DNA of 26,461 bases. Source: an uncultured Clostridia bacterium. Lineage in GTDB: Bacteria > Bacillota > Clostridia > Christensenellales > UBA1242. Numbering within the stretch: position 1 is the first letter of the stretch; every line of letters starts with the position of its first letter. The notes under the pieces were generated by a model that was not told where the DNA came from, made no database searches, and saw nothing but the letters and a program-made list of their open reading frames with translations. Made by a program: the position numbers and the translations under genes. Below, one piece after another: positions 1 through 8,069 of this stretch. Location: positions 1-26,461 of the forward strand of contig CAKVEY010000005.1 in NCBI GenBank assembly GCA_934746185.1. The letters are read 5' to 3'.

Positions 1-13
1 AAAAAACTATTTT

Positions 14-70
14 TTTACAAATAAATTTGTATAAATTATTTATATTTGCAAAAAATTTACTTTAAAGGAG
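14..70 (+). promoter_or_regulatory. Upstream region of rubrerythrin with two palindromes and a strong RBS
   Basis: Two adjacent perfect inverted repeats lie upstream of the gene: ACAAAT-AA-ATTTGT (17-30) and ATAAAT-T-ATTTAT (31-43). A TTTACA at 14-19 could be a -35, but I see no convincing -10 at the right spacing. AAAGGAG at 64-70 is a good ribosome binding site for the ATG at 78. Rubrerythrin genes are often controlled by peroxide or redox repressors, so the palindromes are candidate operators; that is inference only. Confidence 0.4.
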
Positions 71-77
71 AAAAAAA

Positions 78-725
78 ATGAAAGTAAAATTTGAAAAAAG
101 CGAAACTTATAAAAATTTAGCAAAAGGATTTGCAGGAGAATGTCAAGCAGGTGCTAGATATCAATTTTTAAGTAAACAATGTTTAAACGAAGGCTATAAT
201 TTTTTATCAAACACAGTAAAAACTCTTGCCAAAAACGAAATGGCGCACGCTAAAATGTTTTTTGACGAAATTGTAAACAATTCAACAAAAGTAGTTAAAA
301 ATATTGATATTGAAAGTGGTTATCCGTTTAAATTTGGCGAACTAGTTGACCATTTTAAATACACAATGGAAGACGAAGAAATGGAAGCAAACACAATTTA
401 TCCAGCATACGCTGAAACAGCACGAAACGAAGGTTTTTTAGATATTGCCGATTTATTTGATAGAGTTAGTAGTGTTGAAGATTGCCACTACAACCTAAAT
501 AAGCAAATATATGAAGGTTTAAAAAATAAAACTTTATATAAATCTAAAACTCCTATAAAATGGAAGTGCTCTAATTGTGGAAACGAACACACACAAAAAG
601 AAGCGTGGAAAGTATGCGACCTATGTTCTATGCCACAAGGATATGTTGAAGTTCCGTTTGAACTTGGTAAAATTCTAAAAGATTGTTCTGTAAGCGATAT
701 GGATACAAAAAATTTAAGCAAATAA
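78..725 (+). CDS. rbr: Rubrerythrin (diiron peroxidase with C-terminal rubredoxin-like domain)
   Basis: Rubrerythrin is a cytoplasmic peroxidase that reduces hydrogen peroxide using electrons from rubredoxin or NADH systems, and protects anaerobes from oxygen. The N-terminal ferritin-like four-helix domain (about residues 10-150) shows the expected carboxylate and histidine ligands: E21, E54 with H57, a glutamate-rich stretch around E99-E103, and E134 with H137. The C-terminal rubredoxin-like domain has the pairs C164-x2-C167 and C180-x2-C183 that bind a mononuclear iron. Length (215 residues) fits the family. The start has an AAAGGAG site eight bases upstream. It stands alone, with its own terminator, and opens the window on the + strand. 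Confidence 0.95.
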   Translation: MKVKFEKSETYKNLAKGFAGECQAGARYQFLSKQCLNEGYNFLSNTVKTLAKNEMAHAKMFFDEIVNNSTKVVKNIDIESGYPFKFGELVDHFKYTMEDEEMEANTIYPAYAETARNEGFLDIADLFDRVSSVEDCHYNLNKQIYEGLKNKTLYKSKTPIKWKCSNCGNEHTQKEAWKVCDLCSMPQGYVEVPFELGKILKDCSVSDMDTKNLSK

Positions 726-751
726 AAAAGATGAGTTATATCATCTTTTTT
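724..751 (+). terminator. Rho-independent terminator of rbr
   Basis: Stem AAAAAAGATGA (724-734) pairs with TCATCTTTTTT (741-751) around loop GTTATA. It begins at the rbr stop codon. The A-rich and T-rich flanks let it also work on the minus strand. Confidence 0.85.
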
Positions 752-754
752 GTT

Positions 755-937
755 TTAATAATCACTTAATCCTACTAAATAATCTAAACTTACATTGAAA
801 TATTTTGCAAGAATTATCACTGCATCTAAATTTGGTATTTGTTGATTTAATTCCCACGCACAAATAGATGATTTTGAAATTTTGTTATCTAATTCTTGCG
901 ATAATTTTTGTATTGATAATGATTTTTCTGTTCTTAA
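755..937 (-). pseudogene. 5'-truncated XRE/Cro-type HTH regulator remnant
   Basis: Read on the minus strand, this stretch is open for 60 codons and encodes the body of a small lambda-repressor-like HTH protein: it begins LRTEKSLSIQKLSQEL and ends SLDYLVGLSDY before TAA. It aligns from residue 11 onward with the intact 69-residue regulator encoded at 8355-8564, which ends SLDYLLGLTDDN. The first ten codons, the start codon and any ribosome binding site are absent: a TAA (938-940) precedes the leucine codon directly. A second remnant, reading the other way, begins in the same few bases. I infer a deletion that removed the shared promoter and both gene starts. Not expected to be expressed. Confidence 0.75.
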
Positions 938-1109
938 TTACTTAAAAGATAACGATTTAAGTAAAAATAAATTTTGTAAAAACTACAATTTTAGTATTAG
1001 TACATTAAATAATATATTAAAAAATAATTTACATATAAATATTAAAGCTATATTTAAACTTGCAAAAATAATAAATATAAAAGTTAGTGAAATATTTAGA
1101 AAAGATTAA
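924..1109 (+). pseudogene. 5'-truncated small Cro/C1-type HTH regulator remnant
   Basis: The open frame runs from a TTG at 882, but its first 14 codons are antisense to the neighbouring HTH remnant. Homology starts at about 924-933: LNYLKDNDLSKNKF matches DKYLEENKLTKTKF of the intact 67-residue HTH protein encoded at 8070-8273, and the similarity continues to the end (SEIFRKD against CQIFVD). About ten N-terminal residues are missing and there is no ribosome binding site before the TTG. The gene order (two different HTH types, back to back) is the same as at 8070-8564, but with no intergenic space. It could still be translated from TTG; I think decay is more likely. Confidence 0.65.
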
Positions 1110-1149
1110 CAATGTGGCCTATTTAGTTTTAAATTTTGTTAATTTGTAA

Positions 1150-1155
1150 TATAAT
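1150..1155 (+). promoter_or_regulatory. -10 box placing the transcript start at the ATG (leaderless)
   Basis: TATAAT at 1150-1155 is followed by six bases and then the ATG at 1162, so transcription would start at the A of the start codon. No Shine-Dalgarno sequence precedes this ATG. The -35 region is weak (a T-rich stretch around 1127-1133). Confidence 0.6.
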
Positions 1156-1161
1156 AGTTTT

Positions 1162-1998
1162 ATGAAATTTAAAAAATTACTATGTCTTATTTTGCTATGC
1201 ACGGTTTTTTTATTTGCTGGTTGTGCAACAATAGAGTACGATAGAATTGTTTTAGAAGATGGAACGATTTTAGATGCTGTAAGCGTTAAACTCGATAACG
1301 AAAAAATTGAGAATGCAGGATTTAATGTTAATGACGCAAAAGAAGGCGTTAAAACTAAAATGAGCAATTATTTGTTGCAAGTTGTAAACACTTTTAAAGC
1401 AAGAGAAGATGGACTTAGTAGCATAGAAAAATATGCTGTACTTAATAACCTAACTTATTCTGTAACTGAGAATAACGATTACATTATTGCAAGCATAAAG
1501 TTTAAAAATTATAATACGTTTAAATATTTTTATGGGTTACATTTAGTTGAAGACACAGATAAAAATGAACCTGATAAAGTTGAAGAATTTTTAATAAATA
1601 AATATGTAAATACTGGCAAAACTATTTTTTCTACTGATGATGCAAAATATATAACTAACGATTTTATTGCTTATTTCGATAACAAATTTTCGTTAGATGA
1701 CACTAATTTAAGTTATGTTTTTGGAACAAGCGAAGATAAATTATACTCAAATGCAAATTATCAATATAGTTTAAACGGAATAAATTTTCATCAATGGATT
1801 ATTAATGATATAAATCAAGAAATTAGCACTTACACTATTGTGCCAAAACCTGTAAACTGGTACTTACTAGCACTGGGTTTAACCTTTGTTTTGATAGTAA
1901 TTTTATATGTGATATCTTTATTCACTAAAAAGAAATCTAATAAACAATTAACTATAAAAGATGTTGAAAATATTATCAATGAAAATCAAACTAATTAA
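1162..1998 (+). CDS. Lipoprotein with C-terminal transmembrane anchor, unknown function
   Basis: I do not recognise a family. The N-terminus is a lipoprotein signal peptide: basic MKFKK, a hydrophobic core and lipobox FAGC, so the mature protein would begin at Cys20. A 200-residue extracellular region follows, rich in Asn, Asp and Lys, opening IEYDRIVLEDGTILDAVSV. Near the C-terminus WYLLALGLTFVLIVILYVI (about 231-249) is a clear membrane helix, followed by a basic cytoplasmic tail (KKKSNKQ). Having both a lipid anchor and a membrane helix suggests a tethered membrane-surface protein, like several uncharacterised clostridial proteins. It has no ribosome binding site and probably makes a leaderless mRNA. 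It is monocistronic, with a strong terminator. Confidence 0.85.
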   Translation: MKFKKLLCLILLCTVFLFAGCATIEYDRIVLEDGTILDAVSVKLDNEKIENAGFNVNDAKEGVKTKMSNYLLQVVNTFKAREDGLSSIEKYAVLNNLTYSVTENNDYIIASIKFKNYNTFKYFYGLHLVEDTDKNEPDKVEEFLINKYVNTGKTIFSTDDAKYITNDFIAYFDNKFSLDDTNLSYVFGTSEDKLYSNANYQYSLNGINFHQWIINDINQEISTYTIVPKPVNWYLLALGLTFVLIVILYVISLFTKKKSNKQLTIKDVENIINENQTN

Positions 1999-2000
1999 AT

Positions 2001-2033
2001 AAAAAAAGACTATAATTATATAGTCTTTTTTTT
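2001..2033 (+). terminator. Rho-independent terminator of the lipoprotein gene
   Basis: GACTATA (2008-2014), loop ATTA, TATAGTC (2019-2025), flanked by seven As and eight Ts, starting a few bases after the stop codon. The flanks make it usable from both strands. Confidence 0.85.
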
Positions 2034-2252
2034 GAAAACAATTTAATATTTTAAGTCATTTTATATTAATTTTTTATTTTTAAAATAAGTTTTATTCACT
2101 TTGTTTTAAATTGATGCTTTATCTAACAATTATTAAACTTTTTAATTAATTAAAAAATTCTCTTATTTAATTTAATTATATTTTAAATTTAATTTATTTA
2201 GTTGATTGTTTTAATTTTTTCTTTTATTTAAACTTTATTTTATTTTTCATTT

Positions 2253-2337
2253 TATTGATTTGTTCTAATTATTGATTTGTTCTAATTATTGATTTGTTCT
2301 AATTATTGATTTGTTCTAATTATTGATTTGTTCTTAT
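2253..2337. repeat. 17-bp tandem repeat, five copies, in an AT-rich intergenic gap
   Basis: The unit TATTGATTTGTTCTAAT starts at 2253, 2270, 2287, 2304 and 2321; the first four copies are identical and the fifth differs near its end (TTAT in place of TAAT). The repeat lies between two facing terminators (2001-2033 and 2346-2377). The rest of the 2036-2345 gap is featureless T-rich sequence in which I see no gene. The 17-base period is not a multiple of three, which argues against coding. Confidence 0.9.
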
Positions 2338-2345
2338 TTTAAATT

Positions 2346-2377
2346 AAAAAAGTTGAGAATATTATCTCAACTTTTTT
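2346..2377 (-). terminator. Rho-independent terminator of the gyrBA operon
   Basis: AAAAAAGTTGAGA (2346-2358) pairs with TCTCAACTTTTTT (2365-2377) around a six-base loop, directly after the stop codon of the last gene in the operon. Confidence 0.85.
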
Positions 2378-2378
2378 A

Positions 2379-2750
2379 TTAGTTAGAACCAGTAAATAGT
2401 CTTACAACTGCTGGAACATAAACAGCAACGAAAATTAAACTAATTATAATTAAAGGTAAGAATACTGCAAGGAAACTTACATTTAAAAACATTAGTGAAC
2501 TTGCAATAATAACCATTAATATAAAATATAAAACACTCATAGTTTTTATTGGAAGACCTGAAATTTCTCCTTGTTTTTTGCCACCATAAACAAGCGCAAA
2601 ACTAACAAGCATAAACACAAACCCTAGCATTACAAAAATGTAACCAGTCCAAAAATTTTGTGTTAAATTTTTTGTTAAGCAAAATACAAAAATGTTATAA
2701 ATTGCCATTAGGCATACAATAGAAATTGTTGTTGTTAAAACTTTTTTCAT
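2379..2750 (-). CDS. Small four-helix membrane protein, third gene of the gyrBA operon
   Basis: No family recognised. The 123-residue protein is almost wholly hydrophobic, with four predicted membrane helices at roughly residues 5-25, 34-56, 71-90 and 93-117, and a short basic loop with KKQGE between the second and third. Its ATG overlaps the gyrA stop codon (TAATG), and an AAAGGAG-type site lies inside the gyrA 3' end, so it is translationally coupled to gyrA. A terminator follows its stop. Its place behind gyrase may reflect cotranscription only; nothing in the sequence links it to DNA topology. Confidence 0.8.
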   Translation of the reverse strand: MKKVLTTTISIVCLMAIYNIFVFCLTKNLTQNFWTGYIFVMLGFVFMLVSFALVYGGKKQGEISGLPIKTMSVLYFILMVIIASSLMFLNVSFLAVFLPLIIISLIFVAVYVPAVVRLFTGSN

Positions 2751-5230
2751 TATTCTTTATCTCCTTTATTATCTATATTATCTTCTTTTGGTTGTTCGTT
2801 ACTATTTTCTAAATTTTCTTGCTCTGCGTAGTTTATTTCTTCTTGCGATAAATCTTCTAAGTCTTCATCTTCTTCTCTAACGCTTGTAGTAACACTTACT
2901 ACGCTTTCGTTATCGTGTAACTTCATAAATCTTACACCTTGTGTATTTCTACCTATAACTGAAATACTATCAGCGTGCATTCTAATTAATGTTCCGTTAT
3001 TTGTAACTAAAATAATATCTTCGTCTGGTAAAACTTGTTTTAAGTTTACTAGTCTTCCTGTTTTATCATTAAACACACCAGCCAAAACACCTTTACCATT
3101 TCTACCTTGTGTACGATATTCGCTTTCTGGACTTCGTTTACCATAACCATTACTAGTTACTGTTAAAATATCGTAATTAGGTTTAATAACAATCATATCT
3201 ACAATATAATCATCACTAGATAAGTTCATAGACTTAACACCCATTGCTGTTCTACCCATAGGACGAACATCGTTTTCATTAAATCTAATACATTTACCTA
3301 AACTACTTGCACATAAAATATCGCTATTGCCTTGTGAGTATTCAACATTAATTAATTCGTCATTATCGTTTAATTTAATAGCAATTTTACCAACTTTTCT
3401 TATGCTTTCAAACTCACTCACATTGGTCTTTTTAATTAAGCCTTGTTTTGTAGCCATAATTAAAGTGCCTTCACCATTATTTTCTTTTACTGGAATTGTA
3501 GCAGTAACTTTTTCGCCACTAGATAATTGTAGTAAATTTATTATTGCTCTACCTTTTGCAGTTCGACCTGCTTCTGGAATTTCATAACCTTTAATTCTAT
3601 AAACTCTGCCTAAATTTGTAAAGAACATAATATCGTCGTGCGTTGAAGAAATAAAGATTTTTTCAACATAGTCTTCTTCTTTTGTTTTATGACTATTAAC
3701 CCCTTTACCACCACGATTTTGACTCTTATATTCGTCAACTGGTGTTCGTTTTACATAACCTAAGTGAGTTAAACTTATAACAACATCTTCTTTTTCAATT
3801 AAATCGGCAATATCAATATCGGCATAATCTAACGTTATCTCAGTCTTTCTAGGATTGCCATATCTTGCTTTAATATCAAGTAAGTCAGTTTTAATTATAT
3901 CTAAAACACGACTTTCATTTGATAAAATATCTATATAATCAGCAATCGCCTTTTCTAAATCTGCTAATTCATCTTTAATTTTTTGAACTTCTAAGCCTGT
4001 TAATCGTTGTAATCTCATATCTAGTATTGCATTGGCTTGAATTTCAGTTAAAACAAACTTTTCTACCAAATTTTTGCAAGCAACATTTTTATCGCCACTT
4101 GCTTTAATTATGCTAATAACTTCGTCTATATTTGCTAGTGCAATAACTAAACCTTCTAATATATGCGCTCTTTCTTCGGCTCTTTGTTTATCGTATTTTG
4201 TTCTTCTTGTAATAACACTTTTTTGATGTTCTAAGTAGTAATATAAAATTTCTTTTAAGTTACAAATTTTAGGTGCTCCATCTACTATTGCTAAGAAAAT
4301 TATACCATTTGAAACTTGAAGTTGAGTATGTTTAAATAAATAATTTAATATAACTTGTGGATTGTAGTCTTTTTTAATGTCTATAACAATACGCATACCT
4401 TTACGGTCGCTTTCATCGTTTATGTTGCTAATGCCTTCAACTTTTTTATCAGTTACTAATCCTGCAATCGTTTCAATTAATCTTGCTTTATTAACTTGAT
4501 AAGGAAGTTCGGTTACAATAATACGACTTTTACCATTTGTGTATTCTTCAATATCAGTTCTTGCTCTTAAAACAATACCACCACGACCAGTTTTGTAAGC
4601 GTGTCTTAATGCAGTAGTGCCCATAATTAATGCTTTGGTTGGATAATCTGGCGCAGGAATGTAATTCATTAAATCGTCAATAGAAATCTCGGGGTCGTCT
4701 ATTAAAGCGATTACACCATCTATTACTTCGCCTAAATTGTGTGGTGGAATATAAGTTGCCATACCAACGGCAATACCATCACTACCATTTACTAAAATGT
4801 TAGGAAATCTACTAGGAAGTACGACTGGTTCTTTTTCTTCGGCATCGAAGTTATCTTTAAAGTCAACCGTGTCTTTATCTATATCTCTTAACATTTCGCC
4901 AGCAACTTTACTTAATTTTGCTTCGGTGTAACGATAAGCAGCAGCAGAGTCGCCATCAACCGAACCGAAGTTACCTTGACCAAATACTAGTGGTTCGTTA
5001 ATAGTAAAATCTTGTGCAAGTCTTACTAACGCATCGTAAACTGAACTATCGCCGTGTGGGTGGTATTTACCTAAAACTTCACCGACAATTTTAGCACATT
5101 TTCTTGTTGGTTTATCATAGGTTAACCCCATTTCTCCCATACCATAAATAATTCTTCTTTGAACAGGTTTTAAACCATCACGGACATCAGGAATAGCACG
5201 AGAGATGTTTACGGCTTTTGCGTATTGCAT
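2750..5230 (-). CDS. gyrA: DNA gyrase subunit A (uninterrupted part)
   Basis: GyrA cleaves and rejoins DNA in the A2B2 gyrase that introduces negative supercoils, using ATP hydrolysed by GyrB. Residue numbers are from the ATG at 5230. The winged-helix region holds HPHGDSSVYD (57-66) with Ser62 and Asp66 at the classical quinolone-resistance positions, both of the sensitive type. The catalytic Tyr101 is in AAAYRYTEA. A coiled-coil tower follows, then the C-terminal beta-pinwheel with a GyrA-box-like QNRGGKG (usual form QRRGGKG) and an acidic tail. This ATG corresponds to a residue well inside the usual GyrA N-terminal arm: the 32 codons upstream are in frame and homologous (described separately), so the true product should be longer. 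It is cotranscribed with gyrB. Confidence 0.95.
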   Translation of the reverse strand: MQYAKAVNISRAIPDVRDGLKPVQRRIIYGMGEMGLTYDKPTRKCAKIVGEVLGKYHPHGDSSVYDALVRLAQDFTINEPLVFGQGNFGSVDGDSAAAYRYTEAKLSKVAGEMLRDIDKDTVDFKDNFDAEEKEPVVLPSRFPNILVNGSDGIAVGMATYIPPHNLGEVIDGVIALIDDPEISIDDLMNYIPAPDYPTKALIMGTTALRHAYKTGRGGIVLRARTDIEEYTNGKSRIIVTELPYQVNKARLIETIAGLVTDKKVEGISNINDESDRKGMRIVIDIKKDYNPQVILNYLFKHTQLQVSNGIIFLAIVDGAPKICNLKEILYYYLEHQKSVITRRTKYDKQRAEERAHILEGLVIALANIDEVISIIKASGDKNVACKNLVEKFVLTEIQANAILDMRLQRLTGLEVQKIKDELADLEKAIADYIDILSNESRVLDIIKTDLLDIKARYGNPRKTEITLDYADIDIADLIEKEDVVISLTHLGYVKRTPVDEYKSQNRGGKGVNSHKTKEEDYVEKIFISSTHDDIMFFTNLGRVYRIKGYEIPEAGRTAKGRAIINLLQLSSGEKVTATIPVKENNGEGTLIMATKQGLIKKTNVSEFESIRKVGKIAIKLNDNDELINVEYSQGNSDILCASSLGKCIRFNENDVRPMGRTAMGVKSMNLSSDDYIVDMIVIKPNYDILTVTSNGYGKRSPESEYRTQGRNGKGVLAGVFNDKTGRLVNLKQVLPDEDIILVTNNGTLIRMHADSISVIGRNTQGVRFMKLHDNESVVSVTTSVREEDEDLEDLSQEEINYAEQENLENSNEQPKEDNIDNKGDKE

Positions 5231-5326
5231 AAAAGAAACTTTTAAAGTATCTTTTATTTCAATATTTTCTATTTTAGTGTTATCTTCAATTTTTAATAAT
5301 TCTTCACTATAATCTATTTTTTACAT
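5231..5326 (-). other. gyrA: N-terminal part of gyrA: natural ATG followed directly by TAA
   Basis: On the minus strand TAGGAGA (overlapping the gyrB TAG stop) is followed at good spacing by ATG (5326-5324), then TAA (5323-5321), then 30 sense codons running in frame into the gyrA ORF. The peptide NIEIKDTLKVSFMQYA just before RAIPDVRDG matches the conserved GyrA arm (Escherichia coli NIEEELKSSYLDYA), so these codons are real gyrA. The expected opening would be ATG AAA AAA ATA; AAA to TAA is one base change. Translation may begin at a rare start such as ATT (codon 13) or ATA (codon 4), or at the ATG at 5230, or the stop may be read through or be a sequence error. Confidence 0.75.
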
Positions 5327-5334
5327 AAATTCTC

Positions 5335-7263
5335 CTAAATATCTAAGTCGCTATCATCAACTAAGTTATTGTTTTCTTCTATAAACGCTCGTCTTAATTC
5401 TGGTTCTTCACCCATAAGTGTAGTAAATATGTGGTCAGCTTCAACAGCGTCTGCCATTTCTACCTTTTGAAGAGTTCGGTGCTCTGGGCTCATAGTAGTT
5501 TCCCATAATTGTTCAGCACTCATTTCACCTAAACCTTTATATCGTTGTTGTTGAAAACTTTTATTTTCAAGTGTTTTAGTAAATTCCATTAATTCTTCAT
5601 CTGTATAGAAATAATAATCTTTTTTATTTTTTGTAACTTTATATAGTGGTGGTTTTGCAATGTAAACGTGTCCGTTTTCAATAAGTGGACGCATAAATCT
5701 AAAAAAGAAAGTTAAAAGCAAAATTCTAATATGTGCGCCGTCAACATCGGCATCTGTCATACAAATAATTTTGTTATATCTTAATTTGCTTTCGTCATAA
5801 TTTTCGTGTATTCCTGTTCCAAAAGCTGTTATCATCGATTTAATTTCTTCGTTAGATAAAACTCTACCAAGTCGTGCTTTTTCTACGTTTAAAATTTTAC
5901 CCCTTAATGGCAAAATCGCTTGAAAACGACGATCTCTACCACTTTTAGCGCTACCACCTGCCGAATCACCTTCGACTAGATAAATCTCGCAGAATTTAGG
6001 GTCTTTTTCGCTACAATCTGCTAGTTTTCCCGGAAGTGTTGTGTTTTCTAACGCACCTTTTCTTCGTATGTCTTCCCTTGCTCTTCTAGCTGCATCTCTT
6101 GCCTTTTGACTTGTAACACATCTTAATACTAACTCTTTTGCAACGCTAGGATTTTCTTCCAAAAAGTCGCCAAAGCCTTGTTGCATAGCGTTTTCCACAA
6201 TAGAACGCATTTCACTATTGCCTAATTTTGTTTTTGTTTGTCCTTCAAATTGTGGGTCAGTCAATTTAACGCTAATAATTGCAGTTAAACCTTCTCTTAC
6301 ATCGTCGCCTGAAAGTTTATCATCACCTTTTAAAATTCCAGCCTTTTTGCCATAATCGTTAATTATTTTTGTTAAACTGTTTTTAAAACCTACTAAATGA
6401 GTTCCACCTTCTTCGGTGTTAATGTTGTTAGCGTAAGCATAAATTGTTTCGTTATATGTGTCGTTATATTGCATAGCAATTTCAACTTGATTTTTTTCTG
6501 TGGTTTTGTTTATATATAAAGGACTAGCAAACAAACAATCTTTATTTTTGTTTAAATAATCTACAAACTCTATAATACCACCATTAAATTGAAAAACATC
6601 TTTTTTAATAGGTTCAACCCTTTGGTCTTCTACGCTTAAAATTAACCCTTTATTTAAAAATGCAATTTCACGAAAACGATTTTTCATTGTTTCGTAATTA
6701 AACACTGTTGTTTCAAAAATTTCGGGGTCTGGCAAGAATGTAATTGTTGTTCCTGTATAGTTTACATCGCCAATAATCTTTAAAGGTTCTTGTGGAATAC
6801 CCCTACGATATTCTTGATAGTAGTGATGACCATTTTGATAAACATCTACTTGTAAGTAACTAGAAAGTGCATTTACGCAACTTAAACCAACGCCGTGTAG
6901 TCCACCAGAAATTTTGTAACCTTCGCCACCAAATTTACCACCAGCGTGTAGTTTTGTTAAAACAACTTCAACTGCACTTTTGTGTTCCGTTCGGTGCATA
7001 CCAGTTGGAATACCCCTACCATTATCTGTTACTTTACACATACCATCAGCGGTAAAAACAACATCTATTCTATCACAATAACCAGCTAGGGCTTCGTCAA
7101 TAGAGTTATCTACTACTTCGGTAATTAAGTGATGCAATCCCCTTTCGTCAGTAGAACCGATATACATTCCGGGTCTTTTTCTAACGGGGTCTAACCCTTC
7201 TAAAACTTGAATATCTTGCTCGTTATAATGGGTGCTTTTAATTAATTCGTTATGTTCGTCCAT
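5335..7263 (-). CDS. gyrB: DNA gyrase subunit B
   Basis: GyrB supplies the ATPase and TOPRIM domains of DNA gyrase. The GHKL ATPase domain shows EVVDNSIDEA (49-58), DNGRGIP (80-86) and GGLHGVGLS (120-128). The TOPRIM domain has EGDSAGGSAKSGRDR, PLRGKILNVEKA and the metal-binding DADVDGAHI, and QRYKGLGEM lies near the end. At 642 residues it has the short Gram-positive form, without the enterobacterial insertion. The ATG has AAGGAGATTTT before it and a canonical promoter 20 bases further up. The stop (TAG) overlaps the gyrA ribosome binding site, so the two subunits are translationally coupled. The neighbour upstream is not recF but a divergent membrane protein gene. Confidence 0.97.
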   Translation of the reverse strand: MDEHNELIKSTHYNEQDIQVLEGLDPVRKRPGMYIGSTDERGLHHLITEVVDNSIDEALAGYCDRIDVVFTADGMCKVTDNGRGIPTGMHRTEHKSAVEVVLTKLHAGGKFGGEGYKISGGLHGVGLSCVNALSSYLQVDVYQNGHHYYQEYRRGIPQEPLKIIGDVNYTGTTITFLPDPEIFETTVFNYETMKNRFREIAFLNKGLILSVEDQRVEPIKKDVFQFNGGIIEFVDYLNKNKDCLFASPLYINKTTEKNQVEIAMQYNDTYNETIYAYANNINTEEGGTHLVGFKNSLTKIINDYGKKAGILKGDDKLSGDDVREGLTAIISVKLTDPQFEGQTKTKLGNSEMRSIVENAMQQGFGDFLEENPSVAKELVLRCVTSQKARDAARRAREDIRRKGALENTTLPGKLADCSEKDPKFCEIYLVEGDSAGGSAKSGRDRRFQAILPLRGKILNVEKARLGRVLSNEEIKSMITAFGTGIHENYDESKLRYNKIICMTDADVDGAHIRILLLTFFFRFMRPLIENGHVYIAKPPLYKVTKNKKDYYFYTDEELMEFTKTLENKSFQQQRYKGLGEMSAEQLWETTMSPEHRTLQKVEMADAVEADHIFTTLMGEEPELRRAFIEENNNLVDDSDLDI

Positions 7264-7289
7264 AAAATCTCCTTATTATATATATTAAT

Positions 7290-7318
7290 ATTATATATAT
7301 AATATATATAAAAGTCAA
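7290..7318 (-). promoter_or_regulatory. Sigma-70-type promoter of gyrBA
   Basis: On the minus strand TTGACT (7318-7313), a 17-bp TA-rich spacer, and TATAAT (7295-7290). The predicted start is about 7283, leaving a leader of about 20 bases that contains AAGGAG. The spacer and start region are almost pure alternating TA, which could make the promoter sensitive to supercoiling, as gyrase promoters commonly are. Confidence 0.8.
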
Positions 7319-7398
7319 TTAAAAACAAAAAATACTTTTTATAAAAAATTTAGATTGAATGTTTATAAATTAAATTATAAAAAATAACATTTTACGAC

Positions 7399-7437
7399 TT
7401 GATTTTTTTGGCTTTTTGTGTTAATAATATTATAGGA
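7399..7437 (+). promoter_or_regulatory. Probable promoter and RBS of the 7445 gene
   Basis: TTGATT (7399-7404), a 17-bp spacer and a weak -10, TAATAA (7422-7427). AGGAG at 7433-7437 is well placed before the ATG at 7445. The promoter is a weak match; the ribosome binding site is convincing. Confidence 0.4.
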
Positions 7438-7444
7438 GCAAAAT

Positions 7445-8044
7445 ATGTATAACAAAAAATGTATAAGCACCTTTTTATTTAGCGTTGCTTTAATTAGTTT
7501 AATAACTTTAATTTTACCATTTATAGGCGTTGGCTTAATAGGTACACCTAGTTTAGTAGTAAAAATTTTTTATTATATATTTTTATCTATTTATTCTGTT
7601 TGCATAGTTTTAATTATCTTGTTTGGAATATATAACTTATTTAAAAATAGTTTTATTTTCACTTCTTTGCAGGAAACTTTAAGTTATGTCGCTTTATTTA
7701 TGTTACTATTAAATGTTTTAATAGTTTTACCTATTAGCAACACTGGTTTAAGCGTAGGTTATAGCATTTTAACACTAGAAACTTTTATTCTTGCTTGCTT
7801 TAATAGCATTTTAAGATTATTTAGAAAATTACCTACAACAATAAAAACAATAGTAGATTATTTTAAACAAAAGAAAGAACAAAAACAAAAAATTTTAGAA
7901 GAAAAGAAAAGACTTGAAGAAGAAGCAAAAAAGAATACTCACCAACTAAAATTAAATTTAGATAACGAGGACGGAAGCATAACAATTAGCGAAGACAACC
8001 CTGACGAAGTTAAAATCATTCCACCAGACGAAGAAATAGTTTAA
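7445..8044 (+). CDS. Four-helix membrane protein with charged C-terminal coiled coil
   Basis: Family not recognised. Four hydrophobic segments lie at about residues 8-30, 38-62, 75-98 and 103-123 and resemble small DUF-type membrane proteins of Bacillota. A basic region (RLFRKLPTTIKTIVDYF) leads into a lysine and glutamate-rich coiled coil (about 140-165, KKEQKQKILEEKKRLEEEAKK) and then an acidic, disordered tail ending PPDEEIV. The charged tail is probably cytoplasmic. It is divergent from gyrB, has its own ribosome binding site, and ends in a strong terminator. Nothing in the sequence shows its job. Confidence 0.8.
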   Translation: MYNKKCISTFLFSVALISLITLILPFIGVGLIGTPSLVVKIFYYIFLSIYSVCIVLIILFGIYNLFKNSFIFTSLQETLSYVALFMLLLNVLIVLPISNTGLSVGYSILTLETFILACFNSILRLFRKLPTTIKTIVDYFKQKKEQKQKILEEKKRLEEEAKKNTHQLKLNLDNEDGSITISEDNPDEVKIIPPDEEIV

Positions 8045-8068
8045 AAATGTGCCATAAAGCACATTTTT
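8043..8068. terminator. Bidirectional terminator between convergent genes
   Basis: AAAAATGTGC (8043-8052), loop CATAAA, GCACATTTTT (8059-8068). It begins just after the stop of the + gene and ends just before the stop of the - gene, and has A and T runs on both sides, so it probably serves both. Confidence 0.85.
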
Positions 8069-8069
8069 T

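Noticed and set aside
2253..2337. CRISPR-like look of the 17-bp repeat
   Set aside because: Copies are directly adjacent without spacers, and no cas gene is present.
2036..2345. Small gene in the AT-rich gap
   Set aside because: No frame with a start, ribosome binding site and plausible composition; only the tandem repeat stands out.
3327..3587. 86-codon + strand frame inside gyrA
   Set aside because: Antisense shadow of a strongly conserved gene; no promoter or ribosome binding site.
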